Shown here: piece by piece, positions 1 to 5,301 of the stretch
Numbering within the stretch: position 1 is the first letter of the stretch
Layout: each line of letters begins with the position of its first letter
Assembly: GCA_945957335.1 (NCBI GenBank)
Contig: CAMFLJ010000271.1
Location: 1-5,301, forward strand
DNA from: an uncultured Actinomycetes bacterium
Lineage (GTDB): Bacteria; Actinomycetota; Acidimicrobiia; Acidimicrobiales; Acidimicrobilacustridaceae
Direction: 5' to 3'
DNA: 5,301 nucleotides
The notes under the pieces: model-generated
The model's input: only the letters and a program-made list of their open reading frames with translations
Told to the model about the DNA's origin: nothing
The model's database searches: none
Position numbers and translations under genes: made by a program

Positions 1-380
1 CCGCCGGCCTTGGAGTAGATGCCGGAGAGGGCGTCGTTGGCACTCACCGCGAAGGCGGAGGTGGCGGCGATCCCGCCCCAGGCGAAGGCGGCGGTCGCGA
101 GCTTGCCGGGCACGCTGCGGAACCGGTCGAGCTGGTGGATGAACACCGCGAAGGGGATGGCGGCCACCGCGTAGATGGCGGCGGTGGCGGCGAACGACCG
201 CTGCGCGATCTGGGTGCCGGGGCGGATCAGGTCGACGAGCTGCACCGCTCCCCACCCGACGAGGGCCAGGTAGACCCAGAACGCGAGGTTGCGGGGCTGC
301 ACGAACCGGAAGGTCGAGCCCCACCCGGAGCGGTGGATCGCCTCGGTGCGAGCCGTCAGGAGGTCGTCGGTGACGGTCAC
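1..380 (-). CDS. PrsW-family intramembrane protease, N-terminal part (cut by window edge)
   Basis: Only the first 126 residues are visible; the gene continues past position 1. The GTG start at 380-378 overlaps the stop of the upstream gene by four bases (GTGA), which decides the start and implies translational coupling. The protein opens with a short polar segment, then FVQPRN (residues 26-31), followed by three hydrophobic segments at about 33-50, 62-82 and 93-113. The order QPRN-AFWVYL, then a His/Asp/Arg loop (HQLDRF, 82-87), then AFAWGGIAAT (98-107) and a segment ending in IYSKAGG resembles actinobacterial PrsW-like proteins. PrsW of Bacillus subtilis cuts the anti-sigma factor RsiW at site 1. 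The catalytic motifs of the family (EExxK, FxxxE, HxxxD) would lie in later helices, outside the window, so activity cannot be judged. It is the third gene of a minus-strand operon. Family assignment is by remembered resemblance; another polytopic membrane protein is possible. Confidence 0.68.
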   Translation of the reverse strand, partial: MTVTDDLLTARTEAIHRSGWGSTFRFVQPRNLAFWVYLALVGWGAVQLVDLIRPGTQIAQRSFAATAAIYAVAAIPFAVFIHQLDRFRSVPGKLATAAFAWGGIAATSAFAVSANDALSGIYSKAG

Positions 381-1048
381 GACGCGGCCCCCGAGGTGGC
401 GGGCCCGACGGCGCTGCTGTCGAGCATGGCGAGCACCGACGGGAGCTGTGCGGCGACGGCGTCCGCGTCACCGACGACCGTGGCCTCGACCCCGACCTTC
501 TGGCCGCTGGGCAAGGTCTCGATCCAGGTGACGACGACGGCCTTGCGGTCGAGCCCCGTGTAGACCTCGACCACGGCGGGGGTGCCCGCCCCCACGGTCG
601 CGTCGTCGATCCGCTGGCGGATGCCACCGATGCCCAGAGGGTCGTCCTGGCGGTCGTTGAGGTCACCGACGCGGTCCATCAAGGCAGCCGCGTCGCCATC
701 GAAGGCAGCGACCTTGATCTGGACGCGGACGCCCTCCTTGTCGAGCCTCGTGCTCGACGGCACGTCGACGGCCAGCCCGTCGGCGGGTCGGATGCCGTTC
801 AGCTCCCATCCACCCGGGGCCTGGACGGTGAGCGCACCCCGACCCGCGAGCCAGAGCACCTCGCCGTCGGTGGTCACGTCGTTGCGGGCGACCGCACCGT
901 CGACGGCCGGCAGGACCAGCACGGCGACGAGGAAGAGCACGACGACCGCGCCGGCCAGGCCGAACGTGCGGCGGTCGAGGCCGAGGACGCGCTCCTCGGC
1001 CGGGACGAACGTCGGGTCGTCGTCGATGTCCTCGGTGCGTCGGCTCAC
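377..1048 (-). CDS. Single-pass membrane-anchored protein of unknown function
   Basis: A 223-residue protein that I do not recognise. The start is the GTG at 1048-1046, 10 nt after the stop of the CPBP gene; a nearby ATG at 1053 is in another frame and stops after two codons. There is no clear Shine-Dalgarno sequence, so coupling to the upstream gene is likely. Residues 1-28 are acidic and polar with an Arg pair before the membrane (DRR, 25-27). Residues 29-48 form one strong hydrophobic helix, giving an N-in topology. The remaining 175 residues would be outside: a strand-rich segment with APGGWEL (77-83), a region around KEGVRVQIKV (104-113), and an acidic stretch at 116-136, then alternating strands (PAVVEVYTGL, KAVVVTWIET) and a short Ser/Ala/Gly tail. 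There is no lipobox Cys and no catalytic motif that I can see. It sits between two intramembrane protease genes and overlaps the second by 4 nt, so a partner, regulator or substrate role is conceivable but unproven. Confidence 0.85.
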   Translation of the reverse strand: MSRRTEDIDDDPTFVPAEERVLGLDRRTFGLAGAVVVLFLVAVLVLPAVDGAVARNDVTTDGEVLWLAGRGALTVQAPGGWELNGIRPADGLAVDVPSSTRLDKEGVRVQIKVAAFDGDAAALMDRVGDLNDRQDDPLGIGGIRQRIDDATVGAGTPAVVEVYTGLDRKAVVVTWIETLPSGQKVGVEATVVGDADAVAAQLPSVLAMLDSSAVGPATSGAAS

Positions 1049-1058
1049 GACATACCGC

Positions 1059-1916
1059 TCACGGGGCGGCCGCAGCCGACCCACCGGGCCCGCCCGCGGG
1101 TGAGGCGATCGCCGCGCCCTCGGGCGACATCTGCGTGCGGCCGTTGCGCCGGACGACGGCCCAGGTGACGACGATCGCGACCGGGTAGAGCAGGAACGGC
1201 ACGAAGCTGGCGGTGACACCGCTGGCCCGCGGCAGGAAGACCGACGAGTCCCAGAAGCCGTGCAGGAACATGCAGAGGATGAGCGTTCCGCTCAACCGCC
1301 GGATGGCGAAGAAGAACCCGCCGATGATGAAGGTGCTGACGAGCTGGCCGAGCATGCCGGCGACGTTCTCGCCGAAGAAGGCGTTCGGGGCGTGGAGGGC
1401 GGCGAAGAGCAGGGAGCTGTAGAGCCACACCTTGTGCTCGTCGTGCTTCGAGCGCAGACCGACGACCATCGAGCCGCGGGTGATCATCTCCTCGCCGAAG
1501 CCGACGCCGATTGCGCCCAGCACCGACCAGAGCAGGAGCTCGCCGGTGACGTTGTCGAGGTCGGTCTTGAGGTACGCGACCACCGCGAAGAGGATCATCA
1601 GCACGACGCCGATCCAGGCCCAGCGCGGACCGCTGCGCTCCTTGTCGAACAGCGACGGCTTCCACCAGCCGAACGCGGTCACCAGGATGACGATGGTGAT
1701 GCCACCGAAGAGGGTCGGGAAGGCGTAGTGGAGCTTCGCGCTCTCGACGGTCTTGCCGATGTTGTCGTAGTCGACGTCGTTGACCGCCCAGGTCGTGTAG
1801 AAGACCGCCAGGTAGGCGGCGTACACGACCAGGCCGGCCAGGAACGACGGCTTCACCCGGTAGTGGTGGGGCGTCGGTGCCCCGGTGGCGTCGCCGGCCT
1901 CGGGTTCGGTGCTCAT
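1059..1916 (-). CDS. CPBP-family intramembrane glutamic protease (Abi/Rce1-like)
   Basis: A 285-residue polytopic membrane protein with the complete CPBP (Abi, Rce1-like) signature. Motif 1 is GEEMITR (EExxxR; E142, E143, R147), motif 2 is FAALH (FxxxH; F171, H175) and motif 3 is HGFWD (H219, D223). In this family the glutamate and histidines form the active site inside the membrane; the eukaryotic member Rce1 cleaves prenylated proteins, while bacterial members have roles in bacteriocin immunity, signalling and protein maturation. Hydrophobic segments lie at about 24-43, 66-83, 99-116, 127-140, 165-180, 192-207, 211-224 and 237-255. The tail after 256 is a low-complexity Ala/Gly/Pro stretch. 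The start is the ATG at 1916-1914, preceded by a good ribosome binding site; the same frame stays open to 2063, but that extension is Arg/Pro/Ser rich and unlike a protein N-terminus. It is the first gene of the minus-strand operon. The natural substrate cannot be read from the sequence. Confidence 0.93.
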   Translation of the reverse strand: MSTEPEAGDATGAPTPHHYRVKPSFLAGLVVYAAYLAVFYTTWAVNDVDYDNIGKTVESAKLHYAFPTLFGGITIVILVTAFGWWKPSLFDKERSGPRWAWIGVVLMILFAVVAYLKTDLDNVTGELLLWSVLGAIGVGFGEEMITRGSMVVGLRSKHDEHKVWLYSSLLFAALHAPNAFFGENVAGMLGQLVSTFIIGGFFFAIRRLSGTLILCMFLHGFWDSSVFLPRASGVTASFVPFLLYPVAIVVTWAVVRRNGRTQMSPEGAAIASPAGGPGGSAAAAP

Positions 1917-1924
1917 GTCAGCTG

Positions 1925-1931
1925 CCTTTCC
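1925..1931 (-). promoter_or_regulatory. Ribosome binding site of the CPBP protease gene
   Basis: On the minus strand GGAAAGG lies 8 nt before the ATG at 1916. It is the only good Shine-Dalgarno sequence in this operon and it selects the ATG at 1916 over longer in-frame extensions. Its first G is also the last base of the adjoining inverted repeat. Confidence 0.7.
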
Positions 1932-1946
1932 GGAGCGTGCGCTCCG
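1931..1946. repeat. Inverted repeat next to the CPBP ribosome binding site
   Basis: CGGAGCG-TG-CGCTCCG is a perfect 7-bp inverted repeat with a 2-nt centre. As RNA from the minus strand it can fold into a 6-bp stem (CGGAGC/GCTCCG) with a 4-nt loop, ending exactly where the ribosome binding site begins. It could be a leader hairpin that tunes ribosome access or a protein operator. In sequence this rich in GC a repeat of this size could also arise by chance. Confidence 0.4.
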
Positions 1947-2130
1947 CGACGTGCCCTCGTCCGCGGGGTGGCCGGAGGTCGGGCGCGCCCGAGGAGCGGA
2001 CGGCGGACGCATCGGTCCGGATGTGCGCAACTCCCACGGCGCGGTCTCCCGTTCGGCCTTCACCCGTTCGAGGTGACGGACCCGCGGGACAGTAGGGCGA
2101 CGACCCGGCGTCGGAGCTCGCCTGTCGCGC

Positions 2131-2143
2131 TGTAACCGTTACA
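2131..2143. promoter_or_regulatory. Palindromic operator candidate TGTAACCGTTACA
   Basis: A perfect inverted repeat with 6-bp arms (TGTAAC/GTTACA) around one central base. It is AT-rich (8 of 13 bases are A or T) inside a region of about 70% GC, so chance is a weaker explanation than for the GC palindromes nearby. It lies 79 nt before the GTG at 2223 and about 215 nt before the CPBP start, in the shared divergent region, where a dimeric regulator (for example of the TetR, GntR or MarR type) could act on either side. The regulator is unknown. It differs from the KstR consensus TnnAACnnGTTnnA by having one central base instead of two. Confidence 0.45.
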
Positions 2144-2210
2144 CCTGCGCAGGGCCGATCAGGCCGTCGGTGAGGTGCCGTTCGCCACGGCGAGCGCCAC
2201 GACCGCGACC

Positions 2211-2216
2211 TACGCT
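2211..2216 (+). promoter_or_regulatory. Possible -10 element for a leaderless transcript of the TPR gene
   Basis: TACGCT fits the actinobacterial TANNNT -10 pattern and ends 6 nt before the GTG at 2223, the spacing expected if transcription begins at the first base of the start codon. The absence of any Shine-Dalgarno sequence before that GTG fits leaderless translation. No recognisable -35 hexamer is present, so this stays tentative. Confidence 0.35.
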
Positions 2217-2222
2217 CGGCCC

Positions 2223-3800
2223 GTGAGCCAGGAGGCGCCGGACGAGCAGGCGGTGGTCGGCGCCCTGGGCGACGTCCTCGCCAGCCGCTCGTTCGCCAAC
2301 GCCCCGCGCTGCCGCGAGCTCCTGTCGTTCGTGGTGACCGAGTCGCTCGCGGGCCGCGGCCACCTGCTGAACGAGCGGGTGATCGCCCGCTCGGCCCTGG
2401 GACGCCCCGCCACGCTGGACACCCGGACCGACTCCGCAGCCCGTGTGCAGGCCCGGCGGACGCGGGAGCTCCTCGACCGCTACTACGCCGAGGAGGGCCG
2501 CGACGACGCCGTTCGGATCTCCGTGCCGACCGGCCAGTACGCCGCCACGTTCCGGCGGTTCGCCCCGACCGCCGACGACCTCGTCCCGGAGCCCTGCCCG
2601 CCGACGGCGACAGTCGGGCCGATCGTGGCCGTCATGCAGCTCCGCCACCGATCCGGTGGCATCGATCGCCGGGTCGCCGTCGGCCTGACCGAGACGCTCG
2701 TCCAGACGCTGTCGAGGTTCCCCGGCCTGCGGGTGGTCGGGCCCATCATCGGCGACTCCTCGGGTGAGCCCCAGGCCGACGCCGTCCTCGCCGGCACGCG
2801 AACGGGCGCCCACGCCGTCCTGCACGGGGCCACCTGGACCAACGACGACGCCGTCAGGGTGTCGGTGCACCTGACCGACACGGGCGAGCGACGGGTGCGC
2901 TGGTCGGACACGTTCTCGCACCCCATGGCCGAGTTCACCGGCTTCGGCGCCGAGGACGAGATCGTCCGGAGCGTGGCCGGGATCGTGGGTGACGTCAACG
3001 GGGTGGTCTGGCAGGCACCGCTGCGCCCGGAGGCGACCCACGGCGACCCCGAGGTGGCCCGGGCCCTCTGGCGCTACTACGCCTTCGTCAACCACCTGGA
3101 CCCGAGGGAGCTGCCCGAGGTCCTCGACGGGCTGCGGGGCGCAGCCGAACGTGAGCCCGACAACGCCCTCGTCCTCGCCTCCCTCGGGTTCTGTTGTGGC
3201 ATCGACGTGACGATGAACGGCACCTCGGCCACGACCGGGATCGAGCAGGCCGACGACCTCGCCCGCCGTGCGCTGCGCCACGACCCGTCGAGCGCGGTCG
3301 CTCACAACGTCCTGGGCATCGTCGGCCTCGTTCGCGGCAACCACCCCGGCGCCCGGCGCCACGCCGAGGAGGCCCTGCGCCTGGCGCCGTACCACCCGGC
3401 CAACACCTACGTCGCCGGGCTGACCCTGGCGACGGCAGACGAGTGGGAGAGAGGCGTCCTGGTCATGCGTGAGGCGATCCGCCTCAACCCGTACGGCCCC
3501 AACCACCGGCACGTCATGGTGGCGATCGACGCCCTGCTCCGTGACGACGTGGCCGAGGCGATGGCGGAGGCGAGCCTCCTGGACATCCCCGGGCACGTCT
3601 GGGGCCCCGTCATCCGCGCCGTCTGCTTCGACGCCCTCGCCCTGCACGACCAGGCGAGGGACCAGATGGCCGAGGCGCTGCTCGTGGCGCCCGACCTGCT
3701 CGATCGCCCGCACGAGGTGCTGACCAGCAGCCCCAACGTCCCCCTGAAGGCCTCCACCCACGTCGCCGACAGGGTGGCCCGCTTCGCCTCGGGCACCTAG
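2223..3800 (+). CDS. TPR protein with regulator-like N-terminal domain and FlgO/TolB-N-like domain
   Basis: A 525-residue, probably cytosolic protein with no signal peptide or membrane helix. Residues 9-112 match a conserved N-terminal domain of proteobacterial and actinobacterial TPR proteins often annotated as adenylate-cyclase-like: VLASRSF (18-24), RCRELLSFVV (29-38), ERVIARSALGR (51-61), RVQARRTRELLDRYY (74-88), then IPTG-type SVPTGQY (100-106). Residues 133-232 resemble the FlgO/TolB-N-like domain beside such modules (VAVMQL, GLTETLVQTLSRFPGLRVVG, HAVLHGATW, VRVSVHLTD). TPR-like helix pairs fill about 290-490; the clearest units are 355-388 (ending EEALRLAP) and 390-423 (ending REAIRLNP). 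No cyclase, kinase or AAA domain is present, so output is probably protein or DNA contact. The start chosen is GTG 2223, close to the conserved domain and after a -10-like hexamer; GTG 2175 would add 16 low-complexity residues. It is divergent from the protease operon. Specific function is unknown. Confidence 0.85.
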   Translation: MSQEAPDEQAVVGALGDVLASRSFANAPRCRELLSFVVTESLAGRGHLLNERVIARSALGRPATLDTRTDSAARVQARRTRELLDRYYAEEGRDDAVRISVPTGQYAATFRRFAPTADDLVPEPCPPTATVGPIVAVMQLRHRSGGIDRRVAVGLTETLVQTLSRFPGLRVVGPIIGDSSGEPQADAVLAGTRTGAHAVLHGATWTNDDAVRVSVHLTDTGERRVRWSDTFSHPMAEFTGFGAEDEIVRSVAGIVGDVNGVVWQAPLRPEATHGDPEVARALWRYYAFVNHLDPRELPEVLDGLRGAAEREPDNALVLASLGFCCGIDVTMNGTSATTGIEQADDLARRALRHDPSSAVAHNVLGIVGLVRGNHPGARRHAEEALRLAPYHPANTYVAGLTLATADEWERGVLVMREAIRLNPYGPNHRHVMVAIDALLRDDVAEAMAEASLLDIPGHVWGPVIRAVCFDALALHDQARDQMAEALLVAPDLLDRPHEVLTSSPNVPLKASTHVADRVARFASGT

Positions 3801-3804
3801 GTCC

Positions 3805-3818
3805 CGGCTCGGGAGCCG
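3805..3818 (+). terminator. Hairpin just after the TPR gene stop
   Basis: CGGCT-CGGG-AGCCG forms a 5-bp stem with a 4-nt loop, starting 5 nt after the TAG at 3798-3800. No T-tract follows, so it is a weak candidate for an intrinsic terminator or an mRNA 3' stabiliser, as is common in GC-rich actinomycetes. Confidence 0.3.
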
Positions 3819-3874
3819 ACCTCGTCGCCGGCGCGGTCCTCGTCCTCCACCTGTTCACCCGCCTGGTCCACTGA

Positions 3875-3889
3875 CCGCCCCTCGGGCGG
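3875..3889. terminator. GC hairpin in the convergent spacer, possible bidirectional terminator
   Basis: CCGCCC-CTC-GGGCGG is a perfect 6-bp all-GC stem with a 3-nt loop. It lies between the ends of two convergent genes, 22 nt beyond the stop of the Ppx/GppA gene, a position suited to terminating transcripts from both sides. There is no flanking T-tract on either strand. Confidence 0.4.
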
Positions 3890-3910
3890 CGGGCGCGAGG
3901 CGGGTGCGCG

Positions 3911-5301
3911 TCAGTGGTCGGCGACGGAGAGGTCGACGCGGTGGCCGAGGACGTGCTCGAGCAGCTCCTTGCGCTCCTCGGCGGTCTGCACCTCGAGCGA
4001 CACGTCGGCCCCGTCCGCCGGCACCACCGCGATGCGCAGGCGGCCCGCGCCGTTCGCGCTCGTGACCTTCAGCAGGCCGACCCGCCCGTCGTGGGAGCGG
4101 TCGAGGGCGATCGCCACGCGCAGGATGGCGGCGAGGGTGGTCACCCGCTCCTGGTCGTCGGGGCGGAGGCGGGCGAACTCCTCGTGCTTGGGCTTCGGCG
4201 CGCTCTTGCGGTGGTAGCGGGCGATCAGGGCGATGAGCTCGATCTCGTGATCGGTGAAGCCGGCGAGGCGGTCGGAGTTCCGGATCAGGTAGTAGCTGTG
4301 CTTGTGGTGGGCCGAGTGGCTCACGAACAGGCCCACGTTGGCGAGCAGGGCACCTGCCTCGAGCAGCTCGCGCGAGTCGTCACCGAGCCCGTGCCAGCGG
4401 TGGAGCGCGTCGAACAGCTCGAGCGCCAGCGACGCCGTGCGGGCCGTGTGCACGGGGTCGTCGTCGAGCGCCTCGGCCAGGTGCAGCACGCTGCGGCGAC
4501 GCAGGTCGCGCAGGTGGTGGAGGGTCGAGCCCCGGCGGCGTGACGCCGCGTCGAGCAGTGCGCCCTCCCGCAGCGCGTTGCCGGAGATCGTCAGCTCGGT
4601 GATGCCCAGCTCGGCCACGGCCTGCTCGAGCACGATGGCGCCGCCGAGGATGATGTCGGCCCGGTTCGGGTCCATGCCGGGCAGCTTGCGCCGGTCGGCG
4701 ATGGTGTCGCAGGAGACGATCGAGGCCACGACCGCACGGATCTCGTCGGCGCTCATCACGAAGTTGTCGAAGGTGCGGGGCGGCTCGTCGTCGCGCAGGG
4801 CGGCCGCCATCGCCGCGATCGTCTCGGCCGTGCCCGACGAGCCGATGGCCACGTCGAAGCCGAAGCGGGCGACCTCGCGCACCATGGGCGCCAGCACCGA
4901 GCGCACGTGGCGTCGGCACGCCTGCACGGCGCCGGGGTGGAGGCGGTCGCCCTTGAAGAAGCGGCGGGTCAGGCGGATGGCGCCGAGCTTGAGGCTGCCG
5001 GCCGCCAGGCTCTCGCCCTTCTCCCCCACAAGGATCTCGGTGCTGCCGCCGCCGATGTCGATGAGCACGAGGCGCTGGTCGAACACGGGCACGGCCTGGA
5101 GCACGCCGAGGTGGATGAGGCGGGCCTCCTCGACGCCGGAGATGACCTCGACCTCGACGCCCGCCTCGTCGCGGGCCCGGGTGAGGAACTCCTGGGCGTT
5201 CTCGGCCTCACGCACGGCCGAGGTGGCCGCGGCGTGGATGTCGGCGTCGTGCACCGCGGCGATGCGGGCCAGGCGGTCGAGGGCGGCCACGCCACGCTCG
5301 A
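3911..5301 (-). CDS. Ppx/GppA-family phosphatase with C-terminal HD-like domain (N-terminus cut)
   Basis: The frame is open from the right edge to the stop at 3911, giving 462 visible residues. They begin ERGVAALDRLARI, which aligns inside the family's first domain, so the GTG at 5290 is not the start and roughly 60 residues lie outside. The family hydrolyses terminal phosphates of polyphosphate (Ppx) or converts pppGpp to ppGpp (GppA); the two cannot be separated here. Visible signatures (numbered from the first whole codon) are ATSAVREAENAQEFL (25-39), the conserved acidic ISGVEEAR (53-60), the phosphate-binding DIGGGSTEI (81-89), GSSGTAETIA (153-162) and SGNALREGALLD (239-250), ending the actin-like fold. 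After about 260 comes an HD-type helical domain with HHKHSYYLIRNSD (331-343), ARYHRKSAP (360-368) and LRVAIALDRSH (393-403). The usual His-Asp pair is replaced by Ala-Asn in LLANVG (318-323). The short mycobacterial Ppx proteins lack this C-terminal domain. The gene converges on the TPR gene; its promoter is outside. Confidence 0.95.
   Translation of the reverse strand, partial: ERGVAALDRLARIAAVHDADIHAAATSAVREAENAQEFLTRARDEAGVEVEVISGVEEARLIHLGVLQAVPVFDQRLVLIDIGGGSTEILVGEKGESLAAGSLKLGAIRLTRRFFKGDRLHPGAVQACRRHVRSVLAPMVREVARFGFDVAIGSSGTAETIAAMAAALRDDEPPRTFDNFVMSADEIRAVVASIVSCDTIADRRKLPGMDPNRADIILGGAIVLEQAVAELGITELTISGNALREGALLDAASRRRGSTLHHLRDLRRRSVLHLAEALDDDPVHTARTASLALELFDALHRWHGLGDDSRELLEAGALLANVGLFVSHSAHHKHSYYLIRNSDRLAGFTDHEIELIALIARYHRKSAPKPKHEEFARLRPDDQERVTTLAAILRVAIALDRSHDGRVGLLKVTSANGAGRLRIAVVPADGADVSLEVQTAEERKELLEHVLGHRVDLSVADH

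Larger units (their letters stand above)
1917..2222. other. Divergent intergenic region between the protease operon and the TPR gene
   Basis: About 300 nt without a credible gene. Reading frames cross it on both strands, but their products are rich in Arg, Pro, Gly and Ser and show no domain, as expected for spurious frames in GC-rich DNA. From left to right it holds the CPBP ribosome binding site, an inverted repeat beside it, a TACTGT hexamer on the minus strand (2094-2089) that could be a weak -10 element, a 13-bp palindrome at 2131-2143, and a TANNNT hexamer (2211-2216) before the rightward start. No convincing TTGACA-like -35 element accompanies either hexamer. Both transcription units must be driven from here unless the left operon starts elsewhere. 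Confidence 0.7.

Noticed and set aside
135..563. A 142-residue plus-strand frame near the left end.
   Set aside because: It spans the junction of two well-supported minus-strand genes, is rich in Gly, Asp and Arg, and shows no recognisable domain.
1917..2063. N-terminal extension of the CPBP protein up to 2063.
   Set aside because: The extra 49 residues are Arg/Pro/Ser-rich, whereas the ATG at 1916 has a well-spaced GGAAAGG and begins a normal short cytosolic tail before the first helix.
2048..2070. Direct repeat CCCGTTCG at 2048-2055 and 2063-2070.
   Set aside because: Two 8-bp copies 15 nt apart could be tandem binding sites, but there is no third copy or promoter context, and such short GC-rich repeats are common by chance here.
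1260..2135. A 291-residue open frame on the plus strand across the CPBP gene and the intergenic region.
   Set aside because: The product is an unbroken run of Glu/Asp/Val/Arg/Gly-rich sequence typical of the antisense of membrane-protein codons; the minus strand has complete CPBP motifs.
2139..3761. A 540-residue open frame on the minus strand opposite the TPR gene.
   Set aside because: Its product is Gly/Arg/Val/Asp-rich with no domain, and it mirrors the codons of a gene with clear family motifs on the plus strand. Long antisense frames are expected at this GC content.
3914..4543. A 209-residue plus-strand frame opposite the Ppx/GppA gene.
   Set aside because: It is a shadow of the phosphatase codons with low-complexity Val/Glu/Gly/Ala composition and no plausible start signal.
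1..5301. Mobile element, CRISPR array, tRNA or rRNA.
   Set aside because: I saw no transposase or integrase motif, no regularly spaced repeats and no RNA gene structure on either strand; composition is even across the window.

Overview
The window is about 70% G+C, with dense genes and strong G/C preference at third codon positions. GTG starts are frequent. Protein flavour (an actinobacterial-type PrsW relative, a long HD-tailed Ppx/GppA protein, a TPR regulator-like protein) suggests a high-GC actinomycete, possibly of the Acidimicrobiia. That placement is inference from style, not from a marker gene.

Layout. (1) Positions 1-1916, minus strand: a tight three-gene set read right to left. It holds a CPBP-family intramembrane protease (1059-1916), a single-pass membrane-anchored protein of unknown function (377-1048), and the N-terminal part of a PrsW-type intramembrane protease that runs off the left edge (1-380). 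Junctions are a 10-nt gap and a 4-nt GTGA overlap, so the three are very probably one operon. (2) Positions 1917-2222: a divergent intergenic region of about 300 nt. It carries the CPBP ribosome binding site, a hairpin-forming inverted repeat beside that site, a 13-bp palindrome that looks like an operator, and a possible leaderless promoter for the rightward gene. (3) Positions 2223-3800, plus strand: a 525-residue soluble protein with a conserved N-terminal domain, a FlgO/TolB-N-like alpha/beta domain and TPR repeats, an architecture usual in adenylate-cyclase-like and regulator-like proteins but without a catalytic domain. (4) Positions 3801-3910: a short convergent spacer with two GC hairpins. 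(5) Positions 3911-5301, minus strand: a Ppx/GppA-family phosphatase with a C-terminal HD-like domain, missing only its N-terminus at the right edge.

Functionally, the left operon looks like a membrane proteolysis module: two different glutamate-type intramembrane proteases flank an anchored extracytoplasmic protein. The divergent TPR protein shares its upstream region and could be connected to it in regulation, but nothing in the sequence proves this. The Ppx/GppA gene (polyphosphate or pppGpp turnover) is convergent and probably independent. No RNA genes, mobile elements, CRISPR arrays or prophage traces were seen. The window is mostly ordinary chromosome; the paired intramembrane proteases and the divergent control region are the parts most worth a second look.
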